Positions 1-9,250 are shown, counted from the first letter of the stretch. The stretch is 64,000 bases of DNA from Chthonomonadales bacterium (GCA_027459625.1 DAIDHP010000014.1:20542-84541); one strand, 5' to 3'. Made by a program: numbers and translations. The notes: generated by a model not told the origin, from the sequence alone.

Positions 1-113
1 GCACAATTCGAGAGAGAAAACATGCCGCGACGTTTTCCAATCCGCATCCTAATAGGTTTGCATGAATTCTGCAATGAGACGTGATACTAAAAACTAACAG
101 AAAGGAGAAGCAT

Positions 114-299
114 ATGAACGAAAGCGTGTTGATGCATCTGAGTTTCCCGCGCAGCGGTCAGAGAATATCCATATCGTTACCGAAGTCCATGACGGATGAT
201 CCTTCCGACCGCATCAGCCCAGAGATCATGAAATATCTCAGTTGCTCCAGTGACAGGGACAAACATGCAGAGCATGATAAACCTAGCTATCATGATTAA
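114..299 (+). CDS. small hypothetical protein, 61 aa
   Basis: I do not recognise this protein. The ATG at 114 is chosen because AAAGGAGAAG lies just upstream at 101-110; the frame is open from 81, but an earlier start would place the ribosome-binding site inside the gene. The product has no signal peptide or membrane segment. The C-terminal third is rich in Asp, His and Lys and looks disordered. A strong hairpin follows the stop at 329-357, so this is probably a complete one-gene transcript. No function can be proposed. Confidence 0.55.
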   Translation: MNESVLMHLSFPRSGQRISISLPKSMTDDPSDRISPEIMKYLSCSSDRDKHAEHDKPSYHD

Positions 300-328
300 T
301 TTCTACAGTGTATAATCATTCAAACACA

Positions 329-357
329 AAACGCCTGACCTCCGAGGTCGGGCGTTT
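329..357 (+). terminator. hairpin terminator behind the 61-aa gene
   Basis: A near-perfect 13-bp stem (AAACGCC-T-GACCT pairing with AGGTC-G-GGCGTTT, CCG loop) starts 30 bp after the stop at 299. The flanks are A-rich on the left and end in TTT, with only a weak T tract beyond. It sits before the chosen start of the next gene (380), which argues against the longer reading that begins at 308. Confidence 0.6.
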
Positions 358-379
358 CAAATTTATCCCCGAGGGTGCC

Positions 380-1411
380 ATGTTAACGAAAGAACGTTTA
401 TCCGAACTGTTTCATAAAATCAGAGATTTATCCGTCATCATGGTTGGAGATTTTTTCCTTGACAAATATTTCGTCACCGATCCCCGGTTGTCAGAGATAT
501 CCGTGGAAACGGGGCTGGAGGCGCGACAGGTGATTGAAATTCGTTGCAGCCCCGGCGCGGCAGGCACGGTGGTGAATAACCTTTACGCCCTTGGCGTGGG
601 GGAGATCCGGGCGGTCGGGATCGCAGGAGACGATGGGGAGGGGTATGAACTGGATGCAAGGCTCCGGGAGATGGGTGTCAATACCGATTCGCTGTTGCGC
701 TACCCCTTCGTTCACACGCCCACGTACATGAAACCGATGCGTGTAGTCAATGGCGCGGAAGTGGAGATGGAGCGTTTGGATGTAAAGAATCGCGCCCCGT
801 TAACAGAACAGATGGAGCAGCAAATCATCGCACTTCTAAACGAGCAGCTATCGGGAAGGCATGGATGGCGAACTCCGAACGCTGTGGTTATATCCGATCA
901 GGTGGAGGAGAGAAACTGCGGTGTGATATCCGACAGAGTGAGAGAGGCGTTATCGGATATGGCTAGGAAATATCCGAATACGATCTTCTTCGCCGATTCA
1001 CGAAGGAGGATAGGGGAGTTTAACAATATCATCCTCAAGCCGAATCGAAGCGAAGCGATAAAGGTCTTGAAGAGTGAAGGGGCGAGGGACGCGTATGATT
1101 CAGACAAGGATATCTCAATTGCTATCAGTTCATTAAAATCGACTCCGGTATTCCTGACCTCCGGCGAGAACGGCATCTGGGTTGCGGTAAACGGAAAAGC
1201 GAGCCATGCGAAGGCGATTCGGTACGAAGGAATGATAGATATTTGCGGGGCGGGTGATAGCGCCACATCTGGAATTGTCAGCGCTTTGGCTAGCGGGTTC
1301 TCGCCTATCGAGGCTGCCGAGATGGGGAATTTGTGCGCGGGAGTGACGATACGCAAGCTTGGTACGACCGGAACCGCCTCCGAGGAAGAGATCCTATCCC
1401 TCTTGGATTAA
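380..1411 (+). CDS. PfkB-family sugar kinase (ribokinase/RfaE-like)
   Basis: ATP-dependent phosphorylation of a sugar or sugar derivative; substrate unknown. The protein (343 aa) has the ribokinase fold: an N-terminal strand ending in a Gly-Asp (VGDFFLDKY), the glycine-rich CSPGAAGTVVNNLYALG segment and, near the C-terminus, the PfkB signature DICGAGDSATSGI containing the catalytic Asp and the anion hole. The spacing resembles the kinase half of RfaE/HldE (heptose-7-phosphate kinase), but no nucleotidyltransferase half follows. I start at 380 (GAGGG just upstream) because the 308 start would include the 329-357 hairpin. The gene converges on the flagellar operon. Confidence 0.85.
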   Translation: MLTKERLSELFHKIRDLSVIMVGDFFLDKYFVTDPRLSEISVETGLEARQVIEIRCSPGAAGTVVNNLYALGVGEIRAVGIAGDDGEGYELDARLREMGVNTDSLLRYPFVHTPTYMKPMRVVNGAEVEMERLDVKNRAPLTEQMEQQIIALLNEQLSGRHGWRTPNAVVISDQVEERNCGVISDRVREALSDMARKYPNTIFFADSRRRIGEFNNIILKPNRSEAIKVLKSEGARDAYDSDKDISIAISSLKSTPVFLTSGENGIWVAVNGKASHAKAIRYEGMIDICGAGDSATSGIVSALASGFSPIEAAEMGNLCAGVTIRKLGTTGTASEEEILSLLD

Positions 1412-1434
1412 TTCCCATGGACACATACAGAGGT

Positions 1435-1468
1435 GAACCCTGTTTGAAATGCTTTTCAAACAGGGTTC
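1435..1468 (-). terminator. hairpin at the end of the flagellar operon
   Basis: GAACCCTGTTTGAAA pairs perfectly with TTTCAAACAGGGTTC across a 4-nt loop. The hairpin overlaps the last codons and stop of csrA and sits between two convergent genes (pfkB-like at 1411 and csrA at 1456), so it may stop transcripts from both sides. T tracts are weak on both sides, hence the moderate confidence. Confidence 0.5.
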
Positions 1469-1704
1469 TCCGCACTCTTTTTGGTCACTAGGTCATCCAG
1501 ATTGGGTAATACATCGGGATTGGATATGATGGCGGATCGATTCTCCTCCTCGATCTGTTCATAAACCTCTTTGCGATGGATCATGACGGATTTCGGCGCT
1601 CTAATTCCTATGCGAACCTGTTCCCCCCGCACCTCGAGTATTGTTATCTCGATATCCTCCCCAACCATGATGCTTTGGTCCGGTTTACGAGTAAGTACCA
1701 GCAT
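1456..1704 (-). CDS. csrA: carbon storage regulator CsrA
   Basis: Small dimeric RNA-binding protein that blocks or alters translation by binding GGA motifs in mRNA leaders; in flagellated Gram-positives and spirochaetes it represses flagellin synthesis. The 82-aa product begins [20 protein letters not shown] and continues with the conserved [22 protein letters not shown] strand and helix, the complete family core. The C-terminal tail is longer than the 61-aa E. coli protein, as is common outside Proteobacteria. The start at 1704 has GGAGGG upstream; the frame extends further but without family similarity. It is the last gene of the operon, next to its antagonist fliW. Confidence 0.95.
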   Translation of the reverse strand: MLVLTRKPDQSIMVGEDIEITILEVRGEQVRIGIRAPKSVMIHRKEVYEQIEEENRSAIISNPDVLPNLDDLVTKKSAENPV

Positions 1705-1763
1705 CGTATGCCCTCCATGGCGTATTTGAGAAGCCATTAGTACGTATATTGTACCATCAGATT

Positions 1764-2213
1764 TTAATGGTTCCTTCTCATATGAATCTCTTCCATGATA
1801 CTGTGTCGTGTGGTATATCTTTCATCCGATAAAACTACCTGTTTTCCTATTTTTCTCAACGGATTTATCACGATTGGCCCCAAAAGATTGGCAGTCATCG
1901 CGGCGGGATTGTTTCTGGGCACTGTAACGACGACAAAGACGATTTTCGGAGTGTCCTCATCCATGTGCAAAAAGTCAGCGTCCGCATCCGAAATGGAAAG
2001 GCTGTAATCCCTTTTGAAATCCCAGGGGTTGATGATGGGAAACGCCAACGCGCCGTCATCAAGGGATTGAAACCATTTCAAGGGATTGTCGGGATCCTGA
2101 TGCATTACCACGAAGCGTTTGCAATCCTCGAAGCCGATCATTCCATCAGGCAGTGTGATGATGAGCGATTCCTCGACGGATATTTCACCAAATCGTGAGG
2201 TGTTCACTTTCAT
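1764..2213 (-). CDS. fliW: flagellar assembly factor FliW
   Basis: FliW binds CsrA and also flagellin; as flagellin is secreted, FliW is freed, sequesters CsrA and releases flagellin translation (established in Bacillus). The 149-aa product shows the family hallmarks: FGEISVEES near the N-terminus, [34 protein letters not shown], and the C-terminal [19 protein letters not shown]. The start at 2213 matches the family N-terminus but its AGAGGG is very close; an upstream start at 2240 cannot be excluded. Adjacent to csrA on one side and flgL on the other, with a 201-bp gap to flgL. Confidence 0.93.
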   Translation of the reverse strand: MKVNTSRFGEISVEESLIITLPDGMIGFEDCKRFVVMHQDPDNPLKWFQSLDDGALAFPIINPWDFKRDYSLSISDADADFLHMDEDTPKIVFVVVTVPRNNPAAMTANLLGPIVINPLRKIGKQVVLSDERYTTRHSIMEEIHMRRNH

Positions 2214-2414
2214 TTCCCTCTTTAAATTGGTCGTTATCATATGCGTAACCTTTCAAATTAGTATTTACCAATCCGGGGTACTGAACAGGAATATCGCAGG
2301 ATGTTTTCCATCTAACAATTCCCAGGATGTAATTGCGCCATTCAGCTTGCCAAGAGCGCTAAGCGCCTTGAACGCCCAATGAAACTTCTAAATGTGAGTT
2401 ATAATTCACCTGTG

Positions 2415-3308
2415 CTATTTGATGTAATCCAATAGACTCTGCTGAAACCCTTTCGATGTGGCCGTGAGAGCGGCTTGATATGCCAGTTGCGAGGATTGCA
2501 ATCGCACCGCAGCCTGGCTGATGTCCACATCCTGAATCTGTGACAGAAGGTTTGTAAAATTCTCCTGCACCGCGCTATTTCGCTGCAAAGAGCTGTTAAT
2601 ACGCTGCACATTCGCCCCTAACATCGCTCTCGCCTGGGTGACGCTCGACAAACTGGAATCCAAGTTCGTTAGGTCCGTGTTGGAAATGGCTGTCAAATTG
2701 TTGTTCGTCATATCATTTGAAAGTTGGGTTAGCGTACTTAAGACCCCGGTAAAGACTTGATCTCCGGTGACATTAGTTACGATGCTCTCTCCCTGTGCGA
2801 TGTCCACTGTGAGATTGGCGTTGCCATTCGCAACCGTACCCCCTTGATATACAAAGGTTCCGTTTGATCCGGTAAAAGGCGGCGTAGTTGCTTTTTGACC
2901 ACCGAAAAGATATCTCGATCCGTCTTTCGAATTACCTAAAGCCCCAATTTGCTGGATGATCGTGTTGATCTGATAGGCGAGATTCTGGCGCTGTGCGTTG
3001 GATACGGTGTCCGATGCGCTCTGCACCGCCAGACTGCGCGCTTGCTGGATCAGGTTGGTGACGCTCGCCAACGCAGTGTCGGTATTTTCCATAAAGGAGT
3101 TGGCTGTGTTCATATTCTGCACGTACTGAGTGAGTTGCCCCAGGGATTCCTCCAATGAGAGAGCCTGGGATGTGCCAGCGGGATCATCGGAAGGCTGGTT
3201 TAGCTTCTTTCCCGTCGCAAGCGACTGTTGAGCGTCCACGTAGTTTTGATAGGATGTTTCCACGTTGTTCAACGTATCGTTCAACATCATGTTTGTTGAT
3301 ATTCTCAT
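2415..3308 (-). CDS. flgL: flagellar hook-associated protein 3, FlgL
   Basis: FlgL forms the junction between the hook and the flagellin filament. The 297-aa protein has the flagellin-type coiled-coil N-terminus (MRISTNMMLNDTLNNV, then a Gln/Asn-rich helix with LATGKKLNQPSDDPAG) and the matching C-terminal helix that starts near QDVDISQAAVRLQ and ends in LLDYIK. The middle is a variable Thr/Asn/Gly-rich domain containing the typical SRYLFGGQ. GGAGGG lies before the ATG. It follows flgK by 14 bp in the same transcript. Confidence 0.93.
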   Translation of the reverse strand: MRISTNMMLNDTLNNVETSYQNYVDAQQSLATGKKLNQPSDDPAGTSQALSLEESLGQLTQYVQNMNTANSFMENTDTALASVTNLIQQARSLAVQSASDTVSNAQRQNLAYQINTIIQQIGALGNSKDGSRYLFGGQKATTPPFTGSNGTFVYQGGTVANGNANLTVDIAQGESIVTNVTGDQVFTGVLSTLTQLSNDMTNNNLTAISNTDLTNLDSSLSSVTQARAMLGANVQRINSSLQRNSAVQENFTNLLSQIQDVDISQAAVRLQSSQLAYQAALTATSKGFQQSLLDYIK

Positions 3309-3322
3309 CGTTTACCCTCCGC

Positions 3323-4729
3323 TTACTGGACCATGGATAAAAGGCTGTCCAACATGGAGTTAATATTGGTGACCATCTCCGCCGCAGCTTGATAGGATCG
3401 TTGGTATTGAAGCATGTTCGTCATCTGTTCGTCGATATTGACGCCGCTAACGGAACTCTGCATGCTCTGTAACTGCTGGACGATTTGCGTTTGGTTGTTA
3501 TAATCATTCGTAAAAGATTGGGCGTCCGCTCCGATCTTCGATATATTCGCGTTATATTGTTGAAGGATGCTGTTATTGCCGAATATCGACGTATTGGCTA
3601 GATTGGAGATCGCGCTTGCGTTATCGCCGTTCGATGCTGACACGGATTGTCCGGCTGCAGGGGCGGTTGACGCCGCTATGGCGTTCGGATTAGAGACCAG
3701 TTCGGGATTGACCTGGATCGTCGCCGCATTTGTCCCCGTGAAAAAATTCAAGCCCGTTTCACCATCCAACCCGTAACCACTGGAGTGCAGTTGATTCACC
3801 TGGGTTATCAGCGTTGATGCGATCGTATCCAAATTGGATTGATAGCCTGCTATAAGATTGATCGATTGGACCATGCCCCCAAGTGAGCCGCCGCTTATTT
3901 GTACAGGCGTGCCATCGTTCACCAAATAGGGCTGGTTGTTAATCGTTTCGGTTTGAGTTGGTATTTTGTACGACTGAGTCCCCTGCACGATGGACATCCC
4001 GCCAATGTAGACATCCACCATTCCATTTGGCTGTCCGGAAGGGCTCAATTCCTGAGAAGTGGTCACGCCGACCAAATTGCCCAGTTGTGAAATAATCTGG
4101 TCTCTCTGGTCCATAAGGTCGTTAGGATGCGTATCATTCACCACTCCATCCATGATCTGCTGGTTCAGTTTAGCGATCTGACCGACCAAATTGTTCGCCT
4201 GGGTTATTGTGGATTGAATGGATCCCTGTAAATTTGTAGTCATATTGGTCAAACCCGTGCTCACGCTGTTGAACATCCCCGTCATGGCTTGTGCGTTGGA
4301 AATGACCGTGGTTCGTATCCCGCTATCCTCCGAATTGGTGGCAAGAGTTTGGAATGAGGTGAAGAATGTGTTCATTAAATTCGACAAACCATTCGTTCCA
4401 GGTTCGTTGTATAAACCTTGCACCTCGTTAAGGGTTGTTTCCAATTGGTTGGATTGCGATTGATTGGCGGTGGCGCTCAGCAACCTCTGCGTGACGAATT
4501 CATCCGTGGCGCGAGTAATGGAACTCACCTGCACCCCTGTCCCGATTTGGGTGGATTGGAAAGCGACTCCCGTGTCGGTGTATGGCGGCATTTGAGTGAG
4601 ATTAGCGGTTTGCTGTGAATAGCCGGGTGTGTTCACATTTGATACGTTTTGGCTGATCACATCCAACACCGCCTGATTTGCGATCAATGCGGATCCCGCC
4701 GTATTTATTCCCAGAAATGAATTAGACAT
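3323..4729 (-). CDS. flgK: flagellar hook-associated protein 1, FlgK
   Basis: FlgK caps the hook and, with FlgL, connects it to the filament. The 468-aa protein has the axial-protein N-terminus (SFLGINTAGSALIANQAVLDVISQNVSNVNTPGYSQQ, shown here only as the conserved signature of rod/hook proteins), long coiled-coil segments, a less conserved Gly/Ser/Asn-rich middle and the C-terminal LQYQRSYQAAAEMVTNINSM heptad helix. The ribosome site is CGGAG. It lies 21 bp after flgN, which encodes its likely chaperone. Confidence 0.94.
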   Translation of the reverse strand: MSNSFLGINTAGSALIANQAVLDVISQNVSNVNTPGYSQQTANLTQMPPYTDTGVAFQSTQIGTGVQVSSITRATDEFVTQRLLSATANQSQSNQLETTLNEVQGLYNEPGTNGLSNLMNTFFTSFQTLATNSEDSGIRTTVISNAQAMTGMFNSVSTGLTNMTTNLQGSIQSTITQANNLVGQIAKLNQQIMDGVVNDTHPNDLMDQRDQIISQLGNLVGVTTSQELSPSGQPNGMVDVYIGGMSIVQGTQSYKIPTQTETINNQPYLVNDGTPVQISGGSLGGMVQSINLIAGYQSNLDTIASTLITQVNQLHSSGYGLDGETGLNFFTGTNAATIQVNPELVSNPNAIAASTAPAAGQSVSASNGDNASAISNLANTSIFGNNSILQQYNANISKIGADAQSFTNDYNNQTQIVQQLQSMQSSVSGVNIDEQMTNMLQYQRSYQAAAEMVTNINSMLDSLLSMVQ

Positions 4730-4750
4730 TTTGTTCTCCGCGACTGTGGA

Positions 4751-5278
4751 TTAGCATCGCTGATCCAAGTAAAAAACGGGTTTGATCAAAGCATTAGGAT
4801 TTATCCCGTATTTCGCCGGTTGCAACGCGGCGTTGGAAAGATACTGCATCGTATATCGAACGTATTCGATCGCGTTTTGGAGGAGTGCTCTGTTTCTCTC
4901 GTTCATCGCCTTAAGCTCCGTGTTGGTTTTGATGATATCCTCTCGTATCATGCCCAAACGCTTCGCTTCCGGCTGGGACAATCGGTTCATTAATCGCGAT
5001 AACGGAGGAATGGCGGTGTCCCGCTCGTTCATTATTCCGGAAAGTATCGCGACGTTTCTTGCGATCTGGATGCGTTCAGCCTCAAGAATCTCCTGGTGAC
5101 GGTGAAGAATATCCATCCGAACTTGAATCTCCTCCACTTGTCCGTGATTGAGCTTAAGCAATGCGTCCGTTAGCATTTTCCCTTCGGATATCAATTTCCC
5201 ACCGGTATCGCATTCGCTTTGCAGCACACGAATTAGCTTTCGAACCTCTACACTCAAGTTTTTCGTCGTTTCAGCCAT
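4751..5278 (-). CDS. flgN: FlgN-like flagellar export chaperone
   Basis: FlgN-type chaperones hold FlgK and FlgL for export through the flagellar type III apparatus. The 175-aa product is almost entirely helical, rich in Glu, Arg and Leu, with no signal peptide; residues ~10-150 form long coiled coils. Sequence similarity within the family is low, so the call rests on size, helical pattern and the position between the rod-binding gene and flgK, where flgN is found in many genomes. Start supported by GGAAGGTGA. The gap to the preceding gene is 4 bp. Confidence 0.75.
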   Translation of the reverse strand: MAETTKNLSVEVRKLIRVLQSECDTGGKLISEGKMLTDALLKLNHGQVEEIQVRMDILHRHQEILEAERIQIARNVAILSGIMNERDTAIPPLSRLMNRLSQPEAKRLGMIREDIIKTNTELKAMNERNRALLQNAIEYVRYTMQYLSNAALQPAKYGINPNALIKPVFYLDQRC

Positions 5279-5282
5279 TTCG

Positions 5283-5609
5283 TCACCTTCCTAAATTCGG
5301 AGACAACTCTTTATATAACATATCGGCGATCCCAAATGAGCCGTTTTTTCCGATCTCGTTGCCTATCGCCTGGTCGAACATCCCCTGATAAATCGACGAT
5401 TGGTTCCCGGTTCCCATCATGGGGTCCTTGGGAACGCTTTTTTGCATCTCATCCAGAAGCATCCCGACGAAATATCCCTCCATCTCGGTGCAAGCCTTCA
5501 TCAGGTTTTTATCCTTTACTTTGGACATACCCAAGGAATTGGATTGGGTGATGGCTGCAGGCGAAGACGCCAGTTGAATGCTTGATGAAACGCCGTTAAT
5601 TGTGCTCAT
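5283..5609 (-). CDS. flgJ: rod-binding protein (FlgJ N-terminal domain only)
   Basis: Caps the growing rod in the periplasm. The 108-aa product matches only the rod-binding half of FlgJ: CTEMEGYFVGMLLDEMQKSV followed by the G-N-x-x-x-x-Y-Q-G-M-F-D segment and the I-G-N-E-I-G-K helix. There is no peptidoglycan hydrolase domain, so another enzyme must open the wall for the rod. The start at 5609 has GGAGG eight bases upstream; the apparent longer reading starts inside that ribosome-binding site. It lies 33 bp after flgI. Confidence 0.88.
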   Translation of the reverse strand: MSTINGVSSSIQLASSPAAITQSNSLGMSKVKDKNLMKACTEMEGYFVGMLLDEMQKSVPKDPMMGTGNQSSIYQGMFDQAIGNEIGKNGSFGIADMLYKELSPNLGR

Positions 5610-5642
5610 ATTTCTAACCTCCACATGGGTGAGTGGTTATCC

Positions 5643-6749
5643 TTATTGAATCTCTATCTGTGCGGAAATATCCCCAGCCTCGTGCATTGCTTGCAGAATC
5701 GATATGAGATCTCTTGGTGTCACTCCTAGTTTGTTTAACGCTTTGACCAGGTCATCCACGGTCGGATTGGCGTTCAATAAAGCGAGACTCCCTTTGGATT
5801 CCGTTACCTGCGTACTCTTTTGAGGCAAAATAACAGGCTTTCCATTCTTGCTGAAGGGCGGGGGAATGGCAACGACCGGCGTGTTCGTAACGCTCACCTG
5901 GATGTTGCCATGTGCGATCGCGCACGGGGATATCCTGACATTGCCTCCAATCACGACCGTTCCCGTTCTCTCATTCACTACGATCCGGGCTATGGTGTCG
6001 GGGGAAACGGTTAGTTCCTCGATTTTAGAAATGAATGCCACGGGATTATCCTTCATGGATTGAGGGATATCCACCTTCACGGTGTAGGAGTCCTGAGCCT
6101 CAGCGTGGGTGTTCGGTATCGCAGTTTGAATGGCTTCCGCAACACGGTTCGCAGTGGTGAAATCCGGCTGGTTCAGGGTAACCTCCATCGTGTTGCCATC
6201 CCCTTGCGTGAGAGAGGTGGGAACCACCTTCTCCACGATTCCTCCTTGAGGAATTCGCCCCACGTTCACGGCATTCTTTTGGACGCTTGATCCGCCGCTG
6301 CTGTAATTGAATCCGCCAATTGATATCGGACCTTGCGCCACAACATAAACTTGCCCGTCCGCCCCAAGCAGGGGAGTTTGGATCAGAGTGCCTCCTTGCA
6401 AAGAGCGTGCATCGCCAAGGGAACTTACCGTGACATCAATCTGGCTGCCGTTCTTAACGAAAGGGGGTAACGTGGCGGTAACCAAAACCGCCGCCACGTT
6501 CTTGACTTTCACAGTGTTCTGAGGCACGTTCACCCCGAGTCGCTCAAGTGTGTTCACCACGGATTGCGCGGTGAAGATGGTGCTATTGCTATCGCCGGTG
6601 CCCTCAAGACCAACCACCAAGCCGTAACCCACTAGTTGGTTGTTTCTCGCACCTTGTATTCCTGCAATATCTTTGATCCGCACCTGAGCGAAGCAGATGG
6701 AGGGAAGCAAAACGCATACGATATAGAGAAGGTATGAAGCACGTTTCAT
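5643..6749 (-). CDS. flgI: flagellar P-ring protein FlgI
   Basis: FlgI forms the periplasmic P ring around the rod, and its presence implies a cell with an outer membrane. The 368-aa precursor starts with a Sec signal (KRASYLLYIVCVLLPSICFAQ) and continues with the family signatures RIKDIAGIQGARNNQLVGYG, VGLEGTGDS, NVAAVLVTATLPPFVKNG and GGTLIQTPLLGADGQVY. The C-terminus has the usual VDDLVKALNKLGVTPRDLI. Length is normal. It sits between flgH and the rod-binding gene. Confidence 0.96.
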   Translation of the reverse strand: MKRASYLLYIVCVLLPSICFAQVRIKDIAGIQGARNNQLVGYGLVVGLEGTGDSNSTIFTAQSVVNTLERLGVNVPQNTVKVKNVAAVLVTATLPPFVKNGSQIDVTVSSLGDARSLQGGTLIQTPLLGADGQVYVVAQGPISIGGFNYSSGGSSVQKNAVNVGRIPQGGIVEKVVPTSLTQGDGNTMEVTLNQPDFTTANRVAEAIQTAIPNTHAEAQDSYTVKVDIPQSMKDNPVAFISKIEELTVSPDTIARIVVNERTGTVVIGGNVRISPCAIAHGNIQVSVTNTPVVAIPPPFSKNGKPVILPQKSTQVTESKGSLALLNANPTVDDLVKALNKLGVTPRDLISILQAMHEAGDISAQIEIQ

Positions 6750-6778
6750 ATCCGTATAACCTCTTAATTACCTTTTAC

Positions 6779-7399
6779 TTAGAATAACCAACCGAATAAT
6801 CGACCTAATAATCCGCCGTGCGTTTGTTTGGAGACCGGTCCTTTGCCCTGATACGTAATGGTGGCGTTCGCAAGTGAGACCGAGGAGACCGTATTGTTCG
6901 GGGAAATGTCTTGCGGGCGCACTTCTCCTGTGAGGACAATGTTCTCCTTCTCCTTGTTCACCGTGATCAGGCGTGTGCCTTGAATCATCAAATCGCCGTT
7001 AGGCAGCACCGTCTTCACCATGGCGGACATTGTCGTAATGAGTGAGCCGCTTCTGCTCGTCTGTCCGGATCCATTCAGACTGGACGAATCGGAACTCCCC
7101 AATGGCCCTAATAGTCCGTGCAACCCGCCCGTCAGCCCGTTGAAAGCGTATGCCTCGCTTTTGCTTGTCTTCGTGGAGGCGGTGGAGGATGCCGTGGATG
7201 ATTCCTGCACCAAAATGGTGATGGTGTCACCCACTTTATGCGCTCTGCAATCCGCCGTCAAACTCTGAGAGTTTGAACTCCAGAGTGAGCCGTTCGGCGT
7301 GGTTTTCCCGCTTGTCTGGGATATGCATGGCTGCGATATCATGAAAGGAGCGCTAAACGCCAAATAAAATGTGATTATGCGCAAACTGATGTTTTTCAT
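6779..7399 (-). CDS. flgH: flagellar L-ring protein FlgH
   Basis: FlgH forms the L ring in the outer membrane. The 206-aa product carries the family core: SLTADCRAHKVGDTITILVQE, the Gly/Ser-rich middle, VLPNGDLMIQGTRLITVNKEKE and GEVRPQDISPNNTVSS. The N-terminus is a signal peptide, but no clear lipobox is present: the only nearby Cys lies in ISQPCISQ and lacks the Leu and small residues expected before a lipidated Cys. The ATG at 7399 follows the flgA stop by one base and is preceded by GAAGGTGA; an in-frame TTG at 7414 is less likely. Confidence 0.92.
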   Translation of the reverse strand: MKNISLRIITFYLAFSAPFMISQPCISQTSGKTTPNGSLWSSNSQSLTADCRAHKVGDTITILVQESSTASSTASTKTSKSEAYAFNGLTGGLHGLLGPLGSSDSSSLNGSGQTSRSGSLITTMSAMVKTVLPNGDLMIQGTRLITVNKEKENIVLTGEVRPQDISPNNTVSSVSLANATITYQGKGPVSKQTHGGLLGRLFGWLF

Positions 7400-7400
7400 A

Positions 7401-8348
7401 TTAGTCACCTTCAACCTGAATGTTTTGATTGTCTATAACAACACCCGAAAGCTCCTTGCGCGTTTCGGCGGAATAGACCCGGATCGTATCTCCCACGGCT
7501 CCGTATGCTCTTGCGATACCTGGACACGTGATTTTAATGCCCCCCTCCGTGATAATGAGGTTTACCTTCGCTCCGGGTGTGATGACGTTATTTTTCTCCA
7601 CCGCCCCGCATAAAATCGGAGCCCCAGGCATTATTAATCGCATGGAACGCTTTCCAATGATGGAGTCCATATCCTGGATGATGTCGGGATTTGGGGACGA
7701 AATGGTCCCCAACGCTACCATGTCGGAAGTGATCACGGTATGGGGCATGATCGTTTTGGCAGCCACCACTACAGGGATGTCTTGATGGATGCGGAAAACG
7801 ATGTCTATGGAACGAACCGGTTGTCCATCCACTTGTATCGTTTCCGGCACGGTGGCAAGGGTTTCATCATCGCCGATTTTAGGAACTCCCGCAACCATCT
7901 TGGTTTGTCCCATATTGACAATGCTCGCCATCGGTTTTTGGATCGGTGTCACAGTGGCGTTGGGCGGCAAAAGCGGCGTCAATGCTGAAAGCGCGGTTTG
8001 CACCATCATATCGGAAGAGATCGACAGCCCTCCGTGGGTAATATGAATTTCGGAAGGATAGTTTATCTCCAAATCCTTAAGCATGAGATGGTTCATCAGC
8101 AGTTTCGATGTGATGTCCGAATGATACAGATCCCTGCTGAACCCTGGGAGCGGTGAGACCCCGATCACAACCGCCGCAAGCTTCCGTTGCAGCGCTGCAT
8201 CCTGCGAGGTGATAAGCGCAATGTCCCCAAGGGTGAATGACGCACCGGAGACCATGCTGTTTGGCTGGATTGTCACAATCGCTTGAGGGGCCCTTTTCAC
8301 AGTATTCATGCATAAAGCTATTAAAGTGATGAGATGAATTATTCGCAT
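7401..8348 (-). CDS. flgA: P-ring assembly chaperone FlgA
   Basis: FlgA is the periplasmic chaperone for P-ring formation. The 315-aa product has an N-terminal signal segment (MRIIHLITLIALCMNTV) and ends in a SAF/ChapFlgA domain: VAAKTIMPHTVITSDMVA, IGKRSMRLIMPGAPI, then KVNLIITEGGIKITCPGIA and the closing GDTIRVYSAETRKELSG motif. The start at 8348 has GGAGGAG directly upstream; the TTG further up lies within it. It is one base from flgH, so the two are probably translationally coupled. Confidence 0.92.
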   Translation of the reverse strand: MRIIHLITLIALCMNTVKRAPQAIVTIQPNSMVSGASFTLGDIALITSQDAALQRKLAAVVIGVSPLPGFSRDLYHSDITSKLLMNHLMLKDLEINYPSEIHITHGGLSISSDMMVQTALSALTPLLPPNATVTPIQKPMASIVNMGQTKMVAGVPKIGDDETLATVPETIQVDGQPVRSIDIVFRIHQDIPVVVAAKTIMPHTVITSDMVALGTISSPNPDIIQDMDSIIGKRSMRLIMPGAPILCGAVEKNNVITPGAKVNLIITEGGIKITCPGIARAYGAVGDTIRVYSAETRKELSGVVIDNQNIQVEGD

Positions 8349-8382
8349 ACTCTCCTCCAATCCGTAATACTTTGTCTTGGGA

Positions 8383-9168
8383 CTACTGTTTCAGATTGTT
8401 TGCGTCAGAGAGCATCTGATCGGCGGTCTGTATCGCTTTGGAGTTCGTCTCGTAACTGCGTTGAGCGGTAATCATCTTAATCATCTCTTCGACAATTTGC
8501 ACGTTCGATGTTTCCAGCGAATTCTGCAGTATCGTGCCCAATCCGCTTTGCCCCGGAACGTCCGTGACAGGGTCTCCCGACGCAGAGGTGTTTCGAAAGA
8601 GATTTCCACCCAAGTTAAGCAATCCGGAAGGATTAATAAAGCGAGTGAGTTGTATCTGTCCTATCTGCTGCGCGTTTGTTTGACCGGCTCGCATGACGCT
8701 GACCGTGCCGTCGCTGGCAATTGTGACGGAGGTGTTGTCGGGAGGGATGATGATTTCGGGTTGTATGGGGTACCCATCCACGGTGGTGAGTCTTCCTTGG
8801 GAATCGAGAGTTAAGGAACCATCCCTTGTGTAAGCCGTTGTGCCGTCAGGCATAAGGACGCTGAAAAAACCGTCCCCTTTTATCGCAAGATCATAGGGAT
8901 TTCCCGTGGACTGGATGGTGCCTTGATTGAAAATCTGAGTGGTGGTACCTTGACCCACGCCAAGTCCCACCTGTGAACTGGTGGGCATTTGTCCGCCATT
9001 AGCGTTAATGGCACCAGGGATTTGGTTGTATTGATACAACAGATCCTGAAATTCAGCGGAACTTCCCTTGAAGCCGTTCGTGTTTACGTTGGCGAGGTTG
9101 TTGGCGATTACGTCTAGATTAAATTGTTGCGCCATCATACCGGTGGCGGCGGTGTATAGTGCACGCAT
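8383..9168 (-). CDS. flgG: flagellar distal rod protein FlgG
   Basis: Builds the distal rod. The 261-aa protein opens with MRALYTAATGMMAQQFNLDV and the axial motif IANNLANVNTNGFKGS, has the central IKGDGFFSVLMPDGT and YTRDGSLTLDSQGRLTT segments, and closes with the helix VEEMIKMITAQRSYETNSKA, all typical of FlgG. The ribosome-binding site is AGGAG. A 34-bp gap separates it from flgA, and a 141-bp spacer with hairpins separates it from flgF. Confidence 0.95.
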   Translation of the reverse strand: MRALYTAATGMMAQQFNLDVIANNLANVNTNGFKGSSAEFQDLLYQYNQIPGAINANGGQMPTSSQVGLGVGQGTTTQIFNQGTIQSTGNPYDLAIKGDGFFSVLMPDGTTAYTRDGSLTLDSQGRLTTVDGYPIQPEIIIPPDNTSVTIASDGTVSVMRAGQTNAQQIGQIQLTRFINPSGLLNLGGNLFRNTSASGDPVTDVPGQSGLGTILQNSLETSNVQIVEEMIKMITAQRSYETNSKAIQTADQMLSDANNLKQ

Positions 9169-9250
9169 CGTATACTCCTGATGGGAGATACCCGTTTCAA
9201 GGATATCTCGAAGAATCGTAATAAGCTCCGTCTGTCATTCGGGAGCGATC

